Positions 33,300-43,882 are shown, numbered from the stretch's first letter. The stretch: DNA of 64,000 nucleotides from Bacteroidota bacterium (GCA_016178785.1 JACOSO010000068.1:1-64000), one strand, 5' to 3'. The notes: generated from the sequence alone by a model not told the origin. Numbers and translations: made by a program.

Positions 33300-36143
33300 T
33301 CAAGGGGACAACTTTTGAATAAAATCAACGAGCATCAGCTCATGTTCGAGGTTGAATTTCTTCCGGAGGCGATACCGGCTTTTTTCCACAGCGGCAACTG
33401 ACACATTCATCAGGATGGCAATCTCTTTCGAGCTGAGGTTCATCTTTAAATAGGCACAAAGCTTCAGTTGCGAAATGGTGAGATCGGCATAGGTCTCGCG
33501 TAACTGTTTGAGGAAATTGCTGTGAACCTGATCGAAATAGAATTCAAATTTTTCCCAGTCGTTGTCGAGCCTGATGTTGTTATCGATGAGCTTGATGATC
33601 TGAGAGAGGGCAGCACGTCCCTCATCATTCATGCCGCTGCTCACCAGTTTCACCTGTGTTTTAATCTGATCGAGGATCTCGTTCTTTGAAGTGATATTCA
33701 GCGCCAGCGATGCCAGCTCACGTTGCTTGTAGTTCACTTCATTCTCTAGTTTTTCGTTCTCCAATTTAATGATCTTCCTTTCCGACCTGAGCTTCTCCTG
33801 CCGCAACTGTCGCTCTTTCTGCCGGTAGATCAATTTTATGGTCCCTGCCAGCGCCAGCAAACTCAGGATGAGGTACACAAAATAAGCAGTGGCAGTTCTA
33901 TACCACGGAGGTGCAATTCTGAAAACAAAGCCCGCATCTGTTTCAGACAGCTCATGGTTGTCGTTTCCCGCCCTCACTTTAAATGTATATTTGCCCTCGG
34001 GGAGGTTGGTATATTCTTTCTGCGTTCTCGAAGTCCACTCCGACCAGGTTTTATCAAATCCCACAAGCATATACTGGTACCGGTTTTTTTCAAGGTCGCG
34101 ATAGCTGGTGCACGAAAATGTGAAACGCAGCTCGTTGCGTTCATAGGGAAGTTTCAGCCCCTCCGGGTCGGCATAGGCTGAGTTACCCCAGATAAGGCTT
34201 TCATCGTTGGAATCTTCCACCTTGCGGATGTGAACAAAGAATGGAATTTTCTTTTTTTGATGCCTGGAAGGATCGTAGTGAACAAAGCCCTCCTCCGTTC
34301 CAAATAAAACATTCCAATCATCAATCGGGTTGATATGCTCGAAGTTGGCCACCAGCTTGCCTTCCAGCTTTCCGAATTGAGCATCCGATAGTTTGTATCC
34401 ATCATTTCCCTTCAGCAATATGCCGGGCCGCTGTTCAGCCACAAACCAAACATTGCCGCGGGCATCTTCCACCAGTTTGGTAACAGCCTTTCCATTAAAA
34501 TATTCAGCGAAGCGGGGATCGGGCTCAAATTTGTCGAGTTTCTCGTTGAACCGGTAAATTCCTTTTTCGGTGGGGAAGACGACAACGCCACCAATTTTTG
34601 AAACATAGTTGCTGAAGTCAGAAGGCAGACCATTGGAAACGTTATAGAATTTTACGGATGTGAAACGACTCAGGCTGTCGTGAAGGGTAAGCTTGAACAG
34701 TCCTTTATGCGGATGGCTGAGCCAAAGATTTCCGCGATGATCTTCTTCCATGATCCTGAAAGATTCTCTGAAGTCGGGAAGCATGTTTTTGAAATGCCAT
34801 GATCCTGATTTTGTCTTGTCAAAAATTGAAAGTGCTGAGTAGCCGCCTGCCAGCAGAAAATCCGGATGATTTTCAGAGCGCATGAAGATCCAGGTCCCTC
34901 CTTCTACGATCCGTTCGGCTTTTCCATCTTTGATGCTGAATGCGCCATTGTTATGGCCGATGAGCAATTCACCAAACCTGTTATCGAGGTTCCAAACCTG
35001 GCCCGAGGAATTTTCAACGAGTTTGAAGTCGCCATCTCCGGTCGTGGGATCTTCATATGTAAAACGTTCTTTGTAATAAACGCCATGACTCGTTCCGAGA
35101 TAGAGTCTGCTGCCATCGTGCACCGATGCGAAACCTGTTCCCGGCAAACCGGATCGTTCATTGATGGCCGTGAACGGTGAACTTAATTCAACAAAATCAA
35201 TTCCATTCTCTAGTCCGAGCCAGAGATTACCACCTTCATCGCTGTGCATGGAAAGTATCGAGCTGCTTTGGAGGCCTTTGGAGGAATTGATGTGCTGCAA
35301 TGGTTTTCCATTTTGATCAATGACCAGGAAGCCATTGTGAAGCGTACCAATCACGATACTTCCGTCAGCAAGTGTCAAGCCGGTAATGACCTGATTTTGT
35401 TTCAGAAATTTTTCTGCGCTTGTTTTCCAGGGTGATATTTGTAAGCCATCGTACATAAACAGGCTACCGTCCTCCGACCCGATGACGATGTTTCTCTCGC
35501 CATAGGGAACCATCACGCTGATTTTCTTCCCTTCCAGAACATCGGAATCGCGCAGCGGGAAAAGCTGGTTATCCTGAAGCTCCAGCAATCCTTTTCCGGA
35601 ATCAAAGACAAAGATCTTGTGGCGAACTTCAAAGGCTGGAAAAAAGTGACCGAGAGGTTGTGTGATTGTCCATTGATGGTTGACATCACGGACCATGATC
35701 ATGTTGCTGGCGATCGCTGTGATCTTTCCATTGTAAGCCGAGATTTTCCAGATATCGCCAAAGCCTGGGGTGCCTGGAGGAAGCTCTTTTGACAGCGAGA
35801 TGTAGCTGGTGTTGCCAAGCGAATCGGGCATGATGTAACCAAATTCTCCCTGCGCGCCCACATAAAGTTTTCCATCCGTCTCGTCCACATACAGTGAGAT
35901 TACCGCACTTTTATTGGGCATGGGTAATATGCTCCAGCTGGTTCCGTCAAACTCCAGTAGTCCATCGCCATTTCCAAAGTACATGATACCCGTCAGGCCT
36001 TGTGCAATGGCAAGATTGCGGGGGTGATGGCGATACATTTCCTTTGTAAAATTTTTGATGTAAGGCAGGCCAATGTTTTTTACCTGGCCCACAACGCGGG
36101 TGCAACAAAAAATAAGGACGAAGAAAAAATATCGACTTAACAT
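33300..36143 (-). CDS. Propeller/Y_Y_Y sensor with C-terminal LuxR-type helix-turn-helix
   Basis: ATG 36143 gives the signal MLSRYFFFVLIFCC...VVGQ; starts at 36155 or 36170 are also possible. The mature protein has two beta-propellers of two-component-regulator repeats (such as GLTGIMYFGNGDGLLEFDG and DEGGNLWLGLENGIDF), a Y_Y_Y domain ending in YTFKVRAGN, one membrane helix (TATAYFVYLILSLLALAGTI), a coiled coil and a C-terminal LuxR/GerE helix-turn-helix (LTISQLKLCAYLKMNLSSKE). There is no histidine kinase part, so it is a one-component membrane-bound transcription factor that senses a periplasmic ligand, often an oligosaccharide. It lies beside the secreted glycosidase gene, which it may control. 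Confidence 0.9.
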   Translation of the reverse strand: MLSRYFFFVLIFCCTRVVGQVKNIGLPYIKNFTKEMYRHHPRNLAIAQGLTGIMYFGNGDGLLEFDGTSWSILPMPNKSAVISLYVDETDGKLYVGAQGEFGYIMPDSLGNTSYISLSKELPPGTPGFGDIWKISAYNGKITAIASNMIMVRDVNHQWTITQPLGHFFPAFEVRHKIFVFDSGKGLLELQDNQLFPLRDSDVLEGKKISVMVPYGERNIVIGSEDGSLFMYDGLQISPWKTSAEKFLKQNQVITGLTLADGSIVIGTLHNGFLVIDQNGKPLQHINSSKGLQSSSILSMHSDEGGNLWLGLENGIDFVELSSPFTAINERSGLPGTGFASVHDGSRLYLGTSHGVYYKERFTYEDPTTGDGDFKLVENSSGQVWNLDNRFGELLIGHNNGAFSIKDGKAERIVEGGTWIFMRSENHPDFLLAGGYSALSIFDKTKSGSWHFKNMLPDFRESFRIMEEDHRGNLWLSHPHKGLFKLTLHDSLSRFTSVKFYNVSNGLPSDFSNYVSKIGGVVVFPTEKGIYRFNEKLDKFEPDPRFAEYFNGKAVTKLVEDARGNVWFVAEQRPGILLKGNDGYKLSDAQFGKLEGKLVANFEHINPIDDWNVLFGTEEGFVHYDPSRHQKKKIPFFVHIRKVEDSNDESLIWGNSAYADPEGLKLPYERNELRFTFSCTSYRDLEKNRYQYMLVGFDKTWSEWTSRTQKEYTNLPEGKYTFKVRAGNDNHELSETDAGFVFRIAPPWYRTATAYFVYLILSLLALAGTIKLIYRQKERQLRQEKLRSERKIIKLENEKLENEVNYKQRELASLALNITSKNEILDQIKTQVKLVSSGMNDEGRAALSQIIKLIDNNIRLDNDWEKFEFYFDQVHSNFLKQLRETYADLTISQLKLCAYLKMNLSSKEIAILMNVSVAAVEKSRYRLRKKFNLEHELMLVDFIQKLSP

Positions 36144-36240
36144 GGGTATTGCCATCGCCACACGTAACATTTAATTAAAGATAACCAGGATGTCTTTACC
36201 AGTTCTATTCCACGTATGTTTCTCAGAAGAATTACAAAAG

Positions 36241-36264
36241 AAAAAGCCACCTGTTAGAGGCGGC
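36241..36264 (-). terminator. Rho-independent terminator of the GH16-GH18 gene
   Basis: On the minus strand gccgcct and aggtggc pair (7 pairs, one G-T) around ctaac, followed by tttttctttt. It lies 42 bases after the stop of the glycosidase gene and separates it from the sensor gene downstream. Confidence 0.75.
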
Positions 36265-36305
36265 CTTTCAGTTGCAAACAAAGGTTTGGGTTGGTTGACT
36301 TTGAC

Positions 36306-38993
36306 TTATTTAATAACAAGTTTTTCACTCCTGGACTCGAGCGAATTGTGCATCAGCACGATGTAGATGCCTGCATTCATCATGTCGATAGTCAGGCTTT
36401 CCTCCACATACGATGAATGGAAAGTCTTGCCGAGGGCATCCAGTATTTTTACATGCGAAGGTTTCGATACTTTGATGGTGACCTGACCAATTGAAGGATT
36501 GGGGTATACCTTAAGTACATAATCATTAACTTCTGGAGCATTGAGACTCACATGTTCGCTCGCGAGCCTTGCACCCGCATTGGTTCCGGTTCCCCAGGTA
36601 AATTGTTCCCATCCTCCCGCGGTTACACGGGTACAAGTCATGGCTAGTGTTCCGTTTTCTGAAGAAACATACCTGGCGTTGTTGCCCCTCAGGGAAATTG
36701 TTCCGTTGCCATTGATCACCCAATCGAATTTTTCCCAGTCACCGATAGTAGCTCTGTTACAGGTAATTGCCTGTGTTCCGTTTTCAGACGATACATATTT
36801 GCTCTGGCTGAGCAAGGCAATTTTTCCACCGCCTGCGTCTACTACAGTGAATTGTTCCCAAGCTTGTACGCTGGTACGATTGCAGCGCATCGCCTGCGTT
36901 CCATTTTCGCTGCTGGCGTATAGGTTATTGCTACCTTTCAGCCAGATGGTTTGACCGATCGGTACGCCTGAAGAATTTGGTGTGATGCTAAACCAGTTGA
37001 TGTTGAATCCGCCTGCTGCAGCCGTGATTGCCACTTCCTGTTGTCCGGCAGGAAGGTCGACATTGTGCGATATGGTTTGCCAGTTCTGCCATCCACCCGT
37101 AGAAGGAACGGCAATGGTGCCGAATACCGGGCTCCCTCCCGCTCTTTCGAAGCGAATGCTACCACCGCCATTTTGACTGGCGATTCTGTACTGGATCTTG
37201 TAACTGCCAGCAGTGGGTACGTTGACCCTGTACACCATGTAGTCGTTGGCATCGATATAGCCTACGTTCAGGCCGCCACCGGAGTCTGTTGTCGTTTCAG
37301 TTTGAATGCCACTCATCGTGCAGTAGCTTTCTGCCTGAATGGTAGCTGGTAAATTCGTATACGATCCGGAGCAACCACCTCCTCCGCCACTGCGTTCAAT
37401 TACAACTTGGTTGATCGCTGTCAATAGCGAGTTAGAATTGTTCACGTCCTGCGATAATTCCCAGATCATGATTCCTCCGGCCTGATCGAAGGCGAGGTTG
37501 GTTTTATTTTTAATAGTGGGTATACCGTTGTAACCAATGCTTCCAAAGAAATCCGAATTCGGATCTGCTCCTCTTGTAAGCAAGGTATTATAGGCAACGT
37601 ATTCGCTGGGAGATCTTCCATAAAACGGAACACCTAAAATAGCTTTGCTGGCCGAAAGCCCTCTGCCTTTCCAATAATTGATCGTCTGCACAGCATAATC
37701 ATAGGTGGAGTGGTTTGAACCTCCCCCATCATAGGCCATGAGGTTCAGATGGTCAACTGAGCTGAACACGCCAGACTGAACACCATCTGCATTAGATCCG
37801 TTCGCGGCTACTGCAGCGCTTAGGAATTTACTTCTCGAATGCATAGCTGTGCTCAGCTGGCCCATCAGCGTGTTGAAGTTTGCAGGATTGTTTCCTCCTG
37901 TGGGATATTCCCAGTCGATATCAACACCATCAAGACCGTATTGGTTGATCAGGTTCACAATGTTGTTGACGAAGTTGTCGCGATAGGTTGAATTGCCGGC
38001 CATGGATTCAAAATCCTGGTTATTCAAATCGCTCCACCCACCCACGGCAATACCTACTTTTACACCTGCAGCGTGCGCTCTGGACACGATGTCCTGAAGC
38101 TTAGAAGGCTGGTCTACCGCAGTAAGACCACCGGTTGTCGTGGGTCTGATAAATGCATAGTTAATGTGAGTGAGTTTACTGTACTGGATATCCGCTGGTG
38201 ATCCTGACCAGGACGGCATATAACCAACCGTCTTGACCGCCTGGTATACACGCACATAGTCAACAAGCATCTGCGCAGGCAGCTTGCTTTCATCAACGGT
38301 TTGCCCGGGCAGGTTCCCTGCAACAGCCACGTTGAGCAAAATGAAGAAGGGCTTGTGAAACTCTTCTGTGCTATTGACACTGTTCAGGATATTGAGCTGG
38401 TGATACTGTACTCCATCCACAAACCATTTAATGGCGGAAGCATCCCAGGTTACAGAGAAGACATGATAGTCTGTGATATCAGTAGGGGTGCTGCCCGGAA
38501 GGTATGTCCATCCATTATTGTCCCAATGAGGGGTTCCAAGCGTAGTGGCATCATTGTTAATTTGTTCCATGATGTCGATCTCGCCACATTTCGGCCATGC
38601 AAAATTCGGGTCTCCGATGGCGTCACCCAGCATCCAGAATGCAGGCCAAAGCCCCTGCCCCTTCGGAGTTTTAATGCGGGCTTCGATTTTGCCATATTGA
38701 AAACTTTTCTTGCCGCGCGTGATCATACGGGCAGACGTGTAAGGCATGCCGCCCACAGATTCCTTTCGCGCGGTGATCACCAGGTTGCCGTTTGAAACAG
38801 TGGCGTTCTGTGCCTGGTAGTATTCTTTTTCATTATTACCCCAGCCACCACCACCGGTTTCGAACACCCAGTCGGGGCCGATAGAAGTGTTAAACTCATC
38901 AGACCAAACTAACTGATAGTTCTGGGCTCTGGCATGAAACTGCGCAATCAAGAGCAGCACCACGAAGAAAAACTTAGTCATGTAAATTCTCAT
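36306..38993 (-). CDS. Secreted multidomain GH16-GH18 enzyme with CBM6, fascin-like domain and T9SS type A signal
   Basis: ATG 38993 gives [16 protein letters not shown] and a signal peptide ending in ARAQ. Domains in order: GH16 (about 22-255) with catalytic GEIDIME near 137; GH18 (about 258-525) with [10 protein letters not shown] near 355 and the full DxxDxDxE signature; a Gly linker; CBM6-like module (about 545-670, [11 protein letters not shown]); a fascin-like beta-trefoil with three SSENGTxAM/IxC repeats; and a C-terminal T9SS type A domain ([10 protein letters not shown] ... LVIK). GH16 cuts beta-1,3(1,4)-glucans or galactans and GH18 cuts chitin. Both in one chain suggests attack on fungal or insect-type walls. 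All catalytic residues are present. Confidence 0.92.
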   Translation of the reverse strand: MRIYMTKFFFVVLLLIAQFHARAQNYQLVWSDEFNTSIGPDWVFETGGGGWGNNEKEYYQAQNATVSNGNLVITARKESVGGMPYTSARMITRGKKSFQYGKIEARIKTPKGQGLWPAFWMLGDAIGDPNFAWPKCGEIDIMEQINNDATTLGTPHWDNNGWTYLPGSTPTDITDYHVFSVTWDASAIKWFVDGVQYHQLNILNSVNSTEEFHKPFFILLNVAVAGNLPGQTVDESKLPAQMLVDYVRVYQAVKTVGYMPSWSGSPADIQYSKLTHINYAFIRPTTTGGLTAVDQPSKLQDIVSRAHAAGVKVGIAVGGWSDLNNQDFESMAGNSTYRDNFVNNIVNLINQYGLDGVDIDWEYPTGGNNPANFNTLMGQLSTAMHSRSKFLSAAVAANGSNADGVQSGVFSSVDHLNLMAYDGGGSNHSTYDYAVQTINYWKGRGLSASKAILGVPFYGRSPSEYVAYNTLLTRGADPNSDFFGSIGYNGIPTIKNKTNLAFDQAGGIMIWELSQDVNNSNSLLTAINQVVIERSGGGGGCSGSYTNLPATIQAESYCTMSGIQTETTTDSGGGLNVGYIDANDYMVYRVNVPTAGSYKIQYRIASQNGGGSIRFERAGGSPVFGTIAVPSTGGWQNWQTISHNVDLPAGQQEVAITAAAGGFNINWFSITPNSSGVPIGQTIWLKGSNNLYASSENGTQAMRCNRTSVQAWEQFTVVDAGGGKIALLSQSKYVSSENGTQAITCNRATIGDWEKFDWVINGNGTISLRGNNARYVSSENGTLAMTCTRVTAGGWEQFTWGTGTNAGARLASEHVSLNAPEVNDYVLKVYPNPSIGQVTIKVSKPSHVKILDALGKTFHSSYVEESLTIDMMNAGIYIVLMHNSLESRSEKLVIK

Positions 38994-39316
38994 ATTTAGA
39001 ACGGGTTTAGTCATTGCGTACGTTTGAGAGATTCTTTTCCTGTAAACGATTGTATTGCAAAAATCCCCATTACCATGAGATTCTTGCAAAATCGCGCCTG
39101 GACAAGCACTGGACACACCCAAAAAAGTGACTGGACATCTCCAGCAAACGGGCAACTATGTTTTGGGGTGATTTTTAGCGGAGTTAAACCAATATATAAC
39201 ATTACTGAGCTCGCTTCTGACATATTCATGTCATCCCAGGTTGGTTGGGTCCATTATATAAGTGCTGATGGGTAATCGGATTTTAGGTGATCGAGATCAT
39301 TTATTATATTTTTTTT
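38994..39316. other. Divergent promoter region between the GH16-GH18 gene and the NUDIX regulator
   Basis: About 320 bases before the two operator sites hold no gene. The left half is of average composition and contains the upstream extension of the glycosidase frame, for which no signal peptide or good start supports use. The right half becomes AT-rich. The promoter of the glycosidase gene must lie here. Confidence 0.55.
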
Positions 39317-39335
39317 GTGCGTAAAAATTACACTA
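39317..39335. promoter_or_regulatory. Operator candidate 1 of the NUDIX/wHTH regulator
   Basis: gtgcgtaa-aaa-ttacac forms an inverted repeat with one mismatch. Its centre lies 36 bases before that of the second site. It resembles the palindromes bound by NrtR-type regulators, which usually control their own locus. Confidence 0.68.
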
Positions 39336-39351
39336 AGACTTTATATATATT

Positions 39352-39370
39352 AGTGCGTAATATTTACGCT
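39352..39370. promoter_or_regulatory. Operator candidate 2 of the NUDIX/wHTH regulator
   Basis: gcgtaa-tat-ttacgc is a perfect inverted repeat with a 3-base spacer, extended to agtgcgtaatatttacgct. It lies 43 bases before the regulator's ATG and matches site 1 in most positions. Confidence 0.75.
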
Positions 39371-39413
39371 AAGGCAAAAATTTAGCCAGAATACCATTTT
39401 TCAGACTTTTTGA

Positions 39414-40157
39414 ATGAAACCAGGTTCGCCCCAGCCATCAGACAATACCATTAAAGAAGTGTCGATCGACTGCGTCATGTTCGGTTTTCATGCCGATGAG
39501 CTGAAAGTTTTACTCTTAAAATGGAATGAGATTGACTGGAGCCTCCCGAGGGGAAGGATCTTCAAATCAGAGCCGATTGCCGAGGCTGCGTCACGTGTAT
39601 TGAAAGAGACCACGGGAATTCAGGATGTGTTCCTGCAGCAGTTTCACACTTTCGGTGCAGCTGACCGATATCAGAATTATACTGTAGATCAAAAAAACCG
39701 CCTCCTTGATAATAAATCGAAAGAGGGTATTGAGCATGAGCTTTTTCATGAGAGCATCATCTCGATTGGTTTTTATGCGCTGGTAGATTTCGGGAAGGTG
39801 ACACCCAATTTAACCGGCTCATATCAGTGGTGTGAGATCTCAGCGATACCCGATCTGCTGTTTGATCACAACGACATGATCGAACTCGCGCTCGTGGCGT
39901 TGAGAAAAGATCTCCGTTATCTTCCAATTGCCAAGCTGCTGCCGCAGAAATTCACCCTTCGTGAAATGCAAAAGTTGTATGAGACCATCCTGAACAGAAC
40001 ATTCGACAGAAGAAATTTTCATAAGCTGCTGATGAGTTATGATTTCCTGATCAAGCTGCCTGAAAAAAAAACTGGCACGGCTAATAAATCACCCCATCTC
40101 TATCAAATCGATCTCGAAAAATACGAGACTGCTTTACAGGATGGTATTTCGTATTGA
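39414..40157 (+). CDS. NrtR-type regulator: NUDIX domain plus winged helix
   Basis: This 247-residue protein has a NUDIX-like domain at about residues 12-150 (VSIDCVMFGFHADELKVLLL, then WSLPRGRIFKSEPIAEAASRVLKETTGI), in which the Nudix box is degenerate, as expected for a sensor that binds but does not cut. The winged helix is at about 165-240 (FTLREMQKLYETILNRTFDRRNFHK). In Bacteroidota such proteins regulate sugar-use genes in response to sugar metabolites. Two palindromes lie just upstream (39317-39370), so self-regulation is likely. The next gene, a ThuA-GH9 protein, begins about 11 bases after the stop and is surely in the same operon, which makes this the probable local regulator of the PTS genes. 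Confidence 0.86.
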   Translation: MKPGSPQPSDNTIKEVSIDCVMFGFHADELKVLLLKWNEIDWSLPRGRIFKSEPIAEAASRVLKETTGIQDVFLQQFHTFGAADRYQNYTVDQKNRLLDNKSKEGIEHELFHESIISIGFYALVDFGKVTPNLTGSYQWCEISAIPDLLFDHNDMIELALVALRKDLRYLPIAKLLPQKFTLREMQKLYETILNRTFDRRNFHKLLMSYDFLIKLPEKKTGTANKSPHLYQIDLEKYETALQDGISY

Positions 40158-40168
40158 CCCAAACGCTC

Positions 40169-42698
40169 ATGCATATGATGAAAAATTTAAGATTGAAGTT
40201 AGTTCACCTGTTTTGGTTCGCATCGCTGTTTTTCTTTACAGAATCGTTGGCTCAAGACGCTGAAAGTCCCTCGAAAAAGATCAGGGTTTTTGTGATCGGC
40301 TCCATGGACAAATACCACAGCCCCATGGTCAAAAAGTCGATACCCATGTTTCAAAGAATGGCTGAGGACAACAATTTTGAAATTCATTTCACCAGGGATA
40401 CGGCTGAACTTAATCCGCTGACATTGTCAAAGTACCAGGTTTTCATTCAGCTCAGTATAGCGTACTTCGATTTTTCACATTCGCAGCAATTTGCCATCCA
40501 GCAATTTATTACCAGTGGTAAAGGCTGGATCGGCATTCACGGAGCGGGCCTCACCGGAAAACAGTTTGCAGCCAAAGATGGCATCGATTGGAAGTGGTAC
40601 TGGCGTCTGCTGGGCGATGCATACTATACACCTCACCCACCCTTACAAGATGGCGTTGTGAAAGTTGAAAACAGGGAACATCCCGTTACTAAAAATCTTC
40701 CCGCCAGTTTTTCGTTGCGTGATGAATGGTATGAATTTGAAAATGCTCCTTCGGGTGTTAATGTTCTGGCTGTAGCGGATGAGAGCACGTACAAACCCAA
40801 AAAGCCAATGGGCTATCATCCGGTAATCTGGACGAATCCCGCTTACAACCGCGTATTGTATATCAGTGTTGGACATGATTCAACTTCGTGTACCAATGAA
40901 TCTTACAAGACCCTATTGAGAGATGCAATTAAGTGGGCGGCTGGTGACGAAGGCAAAGAGCAAAAACAAATGGATGCTTTCCTGGAAAGTGAAGCTTCCA
41001 TTCTCGTGAACCAGATTGGGTACAATACTGATCTTCCGAAAAGAGCGATGTTCAAAAGTAAATTTCCCATAGACGCGGCAACCAGTTTTAGGATTGTAAA
41101 TGCCATGACGCTCGACTCAGTCTACAACGGAAAATTTGATAAGTCATCACAAGTAAAAGAATGGAACGATTACTGGTACTCCCCTATTAACTTCAGCGAG
41201 CTTTCTAAGCCCGGTTTTTATAAGATCCAGGTATTGGCGAATAACAAGATCTATGATTCGTTTGATTTCGAGATCGGCAAACAACTCTTGACAAAAAGAC
41301 TTATTCCTGCCATCACGAATTTCTTTGAAGGACAAAAAGCAAATTCTAAAGAAGAGCTGTCGGGTGACGAGCAGGTGAAACTCTTTGGCAGCGAAAACAC
41401 GATTGACCTGCGCGGTGGCTGGTGCGATGCATCGGGTGATGTGAGCAAATATTTTTCTCACCTGGCTTACACCAATTTCATGAATCCGCAGCAGACGCCA
41501 TTGGTAGATTGGTCAATGATTCAAACAGTTGAATCCATTCCTGCTATTCTGGATGATACAAAGATCAAAGAAGCATTGACGCAGGAGGCATTTTACGGAG
41601 CCGACTACATTATGAAATCGCTGTCCCCTGAAGGATACTTTTACATGACGCTCTTCTCCTACTTCAAAAAAGACCCCAAGGAAAGACGCGTGGTTGGCTT
41701 ACTGGCTGACAGCAAAACTACTTCTGATTATCAGTGTGGCTACCGCGAAGGTGGCGGTATGGGTGTTGCAGCACTCGCCAGGATTTCAGGGTGGAAACAA
41801 AAAAGCAAATACACACGCGAACAATATTTACAAGCCGCAGAAAAAGCGTTCGCGCATCTCCAGAAAAAAAGCATCAAATACATAGATGATCACAAGGAAA
41901 ACATTCTTGATGATTACACGGCCCTGATGGCGAGCACCGAGTTGTGGATCGCGACAAAAAAAAGCGATCTATCAAAAGGAAGCCAGATCACGCGCCCAAA
42001 AACTGGAAGACAGATTATCAACAGAAGGTTTTTTCTGGAGTAACGATGAAAAGACCCGGCCTTTCTGGCATGCATCGGATGCAGGCTTGCCCTTGCTTTC
42101 GCTGATCAGGTATCTTGACATTGAAAGTGATAAATCAAGAAGAGAAAAAGCCCTTGATGTTATTAAAAAGGCTATTGACTATCAGCTGAAGATATCGAAA
42201 GAAGTTGCCAATCCATTCCAGTATCTCAGGCAAACTTTCAGGATCAACAACAAAATACAGAGCGGCTTTTTTATTCCGCATGAAAATGAAAGTGGCTGGT
42301 GGTGGCAGGGAGAGAATGCCCGGGTTGGCTCGCTCGCTACGGTTATGCTCAAAGGTGGCAGACTTGTATATCCTGAAAAAAATGCACTTGGTGTCAGAGC
42401 CGACATAGCCGAATATGCGTGTAGCCTGATCGATTGGGAACTGGGCAGCAATCCTTATGAGCTTTGCATGATGTATGGCTTCGGTCAGGTAAATGTTCCT
42501 TACATGGCCTCGATGTATGGTCATGGCTCTGGAATTGGTGGCATCTCGAACGGCATCACAGGCGGAAAACAAAATCCTGATGACACCGGAATAGAATTTA
42601 AATACGAAGACAACGGCAATGAATGGCGATGGAGGGAACAATGGATCCCGCACACGGCCTGGTTCTTACAAGCTCTTACTGCACTGGAATCAAAATAA
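40169..42698 (+). pseudogene. ThuA-GH9 fusion protein, frame-broken in an A8 run
   Basis: From ATG 40169 (40175 and 40178 also fit) there is a signal peptide ending ESLAQ, a ThuA domain (about 35-265, with GWIGIHGAGLTG and YHPVIWTNP), an Ig-like GH9 N-terminal module (ILVNQIGYNTDLPKRAMF) and a GH9 (alpha/alpha)6 domain (DLRGGWCDASGDVSKYF). The first frame ends at 42043 in unrelated sequence; the GH9 domain continues in another frame (FFWSNDEKTRPFWHASDAG ... IPHTAWFLQAL) to 42698. One A too many in aaaaaaaa (41955-41962) explains the break: with seven A the two parts join as ATKK-AIYQKEARSRAQ. GH9 includes endoglucanases and exo-beta-glucosaminidases. ThuA domains occur with sugar catabolism. 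The intact form would have about 840 residues. Confidence 0.82.
41955..41962 (+). repeat. A8 homopolymer at the GH9 frame break
   Basis: Eight A in a row (acaaaaaaaagc) coincide with the change of frame inside the ThuA-GH9 gene. A run of seven would restore one long frame. Possible sequencing error, mutation or slippage site. Confidence 0.85.
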
Positions 42699-42703
42699 TT
42701 TTT

Positions 42704-43468
42704 ATGATAAAACATTTAATTGGATCTTTTTTAATAATCCTGATTTGTTCAGGTGGCCCTGTTCTCCTAGCACAACCCAAATTCAAAGCTATTGTCCTAA
42801 CGGAACACGGTGGTCACCATGAAAGCTTCGTTGTCGCGGGACTTGACTGGCTGAAACAATATGCTAAGCACGAAAACTTCGAATACATAGAGCTCAATAA
42901 TCCCGACACGATCACGAGAGAATTTTTAAAAGACTATAAACTGTTTATCCAGCTCAACTTCCCTCCTTATATGTGGTCAGACGAATCGAAAGCAGCATTC
43001 GAAGATTACATTGACAATGGCAAAGGTTCATGGATTGGTTTCCACCACGCTTCACTGCTTGGCGAGTTTGACGGCTATCCGATGTGGCCATGGTTTTCTG
43101 ATTTTCTTGGGGGCATACGTTTTAAAAATTATGTGGCAGCACGCGCGGATGGAGAAGTTTATATAGAAAAGAAACATCATCCTGTTTTTGCCAGGCTTCC
43201 CTCCCATTTCAATCTGCCGGGCGAAGAATGGTACACATTCGATAAAAACCCCAGGGAAAAAGTAGAGGTATTGGCCACAGTTGACGAGAACAGTTACAAG
43301 CCGGCAACGGATATAAAAATGGGCGATCACCCGGTGATCTGGACTAATCCGAAGAAGAAGGCCAAAAATATTTATTTTCTGTTCGGGCACCACGGTGGAC
43401 TTTTCGAAGTAAAGGAATTTAAACAGCTGCTGACCAACACCATGCAATGGGCGGTGAAAGGAAAATGA
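42704..43468 (+). CDS. ThuA-like domain protein, exported
   Basis: ATG 42704 is used (MIKHLIGSFLIILICSG ... LLAQ, a signal peptide); longer frames upstream overlap the GH9 end and are less likely. The 254-residue protein is one ThuA (trehalose-utilisation) domain of class I glutamine-amidotransferase-like fold: VLTEHGGHHESFVVAGLDWL, GKGSWIGFHHAS, the EEWYTFD segment and DHPVIWTNP. It is related to the ThuA part of the upstream fusion. ThuA proteins are linked to use of disaccharides and to 3-keto-sugar chemistry, but activity is not settled. It lies 5 bases after the GH9 gene and 3 bases before the IIA gene, so it belongs to the PTS operon. Confidence 0.82.
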   Translation: MIKHLIGSFLIILICSGGPVLLAQPKFKAIVLTEHGGHHESFVVAGLDWLKQYAKHENFEYIELNNPDTITREFLKDYKLFIQLNFPPYMWSDESKAAFEDYIDNGKGSWIGFHHASLLGEFDGYPMWPWFSDFLGGIRFKNYVAARADGEVYIEKKHHPVFARLPSHFNLPGEEWYTFDKNPREKVEVLATVDENSYKPATDIKMGDHPVIWTNPKKKAKNIYFLFGHHGGLFEVKEFKQLLTNTMQWAVKGK

Positions 43469-43471
43469 CAG

Positions 43472-43882
43472 ATGAGAAAATTTTTAATAACTGCGCACGG
43501 TAATTTTGCCTCCGGAATAAAGTCTTCTCTTGATATCATCATCGGTCGCATGGAAAATGTCTTCGTCATTGATGCCTATGTTGATGGCAATAAATCCATT
43601 GAAGATGAACTCAATGACATTTTGAAAAATATAAAGCCTGAAGACGAGCTGATTGTATTTTCAGATCTTATGGGAGGCAGCATTACCAACCAGGTTCTTC
43701 GATTTGCTTTGAAAGAGAATGTTCATATTGTTTCCGGGATGAATCTTCCCCTGCTTATTGATATGATACTTGCCGATTCAGATATGCCTGTCGCAGCAAT
43801 AATCGAAAACTCAATTAAGATTGCCAGGGAACAAGTCGTTTATATGAATAAATTAATCAATAAAGAAAACGCTCATGATTAA
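43472..43882 (+). CDS. PTS mannose-family IIA component
   Basis: This 136-residue cytosolic protein has the EIIA-Man fold. The phosphate-carrying His9 lies in FLITAHGNFASG and the conserved VFSDLMGGSITNQ segment follows (about residues 65-77). It takes phosphate from HPr and passes it to IIB. It opens the PTS gene set, 3 bases after the ThuA gene; its end overlaps the IIB start by 8 bases. The length is that of a separate IIA, not the fused IIAB of enteric bacteria. Confidence 0.92.
   Translation: MRKFLITAHGNFASGIKSSLDIIIGRMENVFVIDAYVDGNKSIEDELNDILKNIKPEDELIVFSDLMGGSITNQVLRFALKENVHIVSGMNLPLLIDMILADSDMPVAAIIENSIKIAREQVVYMNKLINKENAHD

Noticed and set aside
34866-35180. Plus-strand frames opposite the propeller sensor and the GH16-GH18 gene (also 38301-38795)
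   Set aside because: Shadows of strongly supported minus-strand genes; no start signals or domains.
39014-39155. Upstream extension of the GH16-GH18 frame
   Set aside because: It would put about 54 residues before the signal peptide, which would block export.
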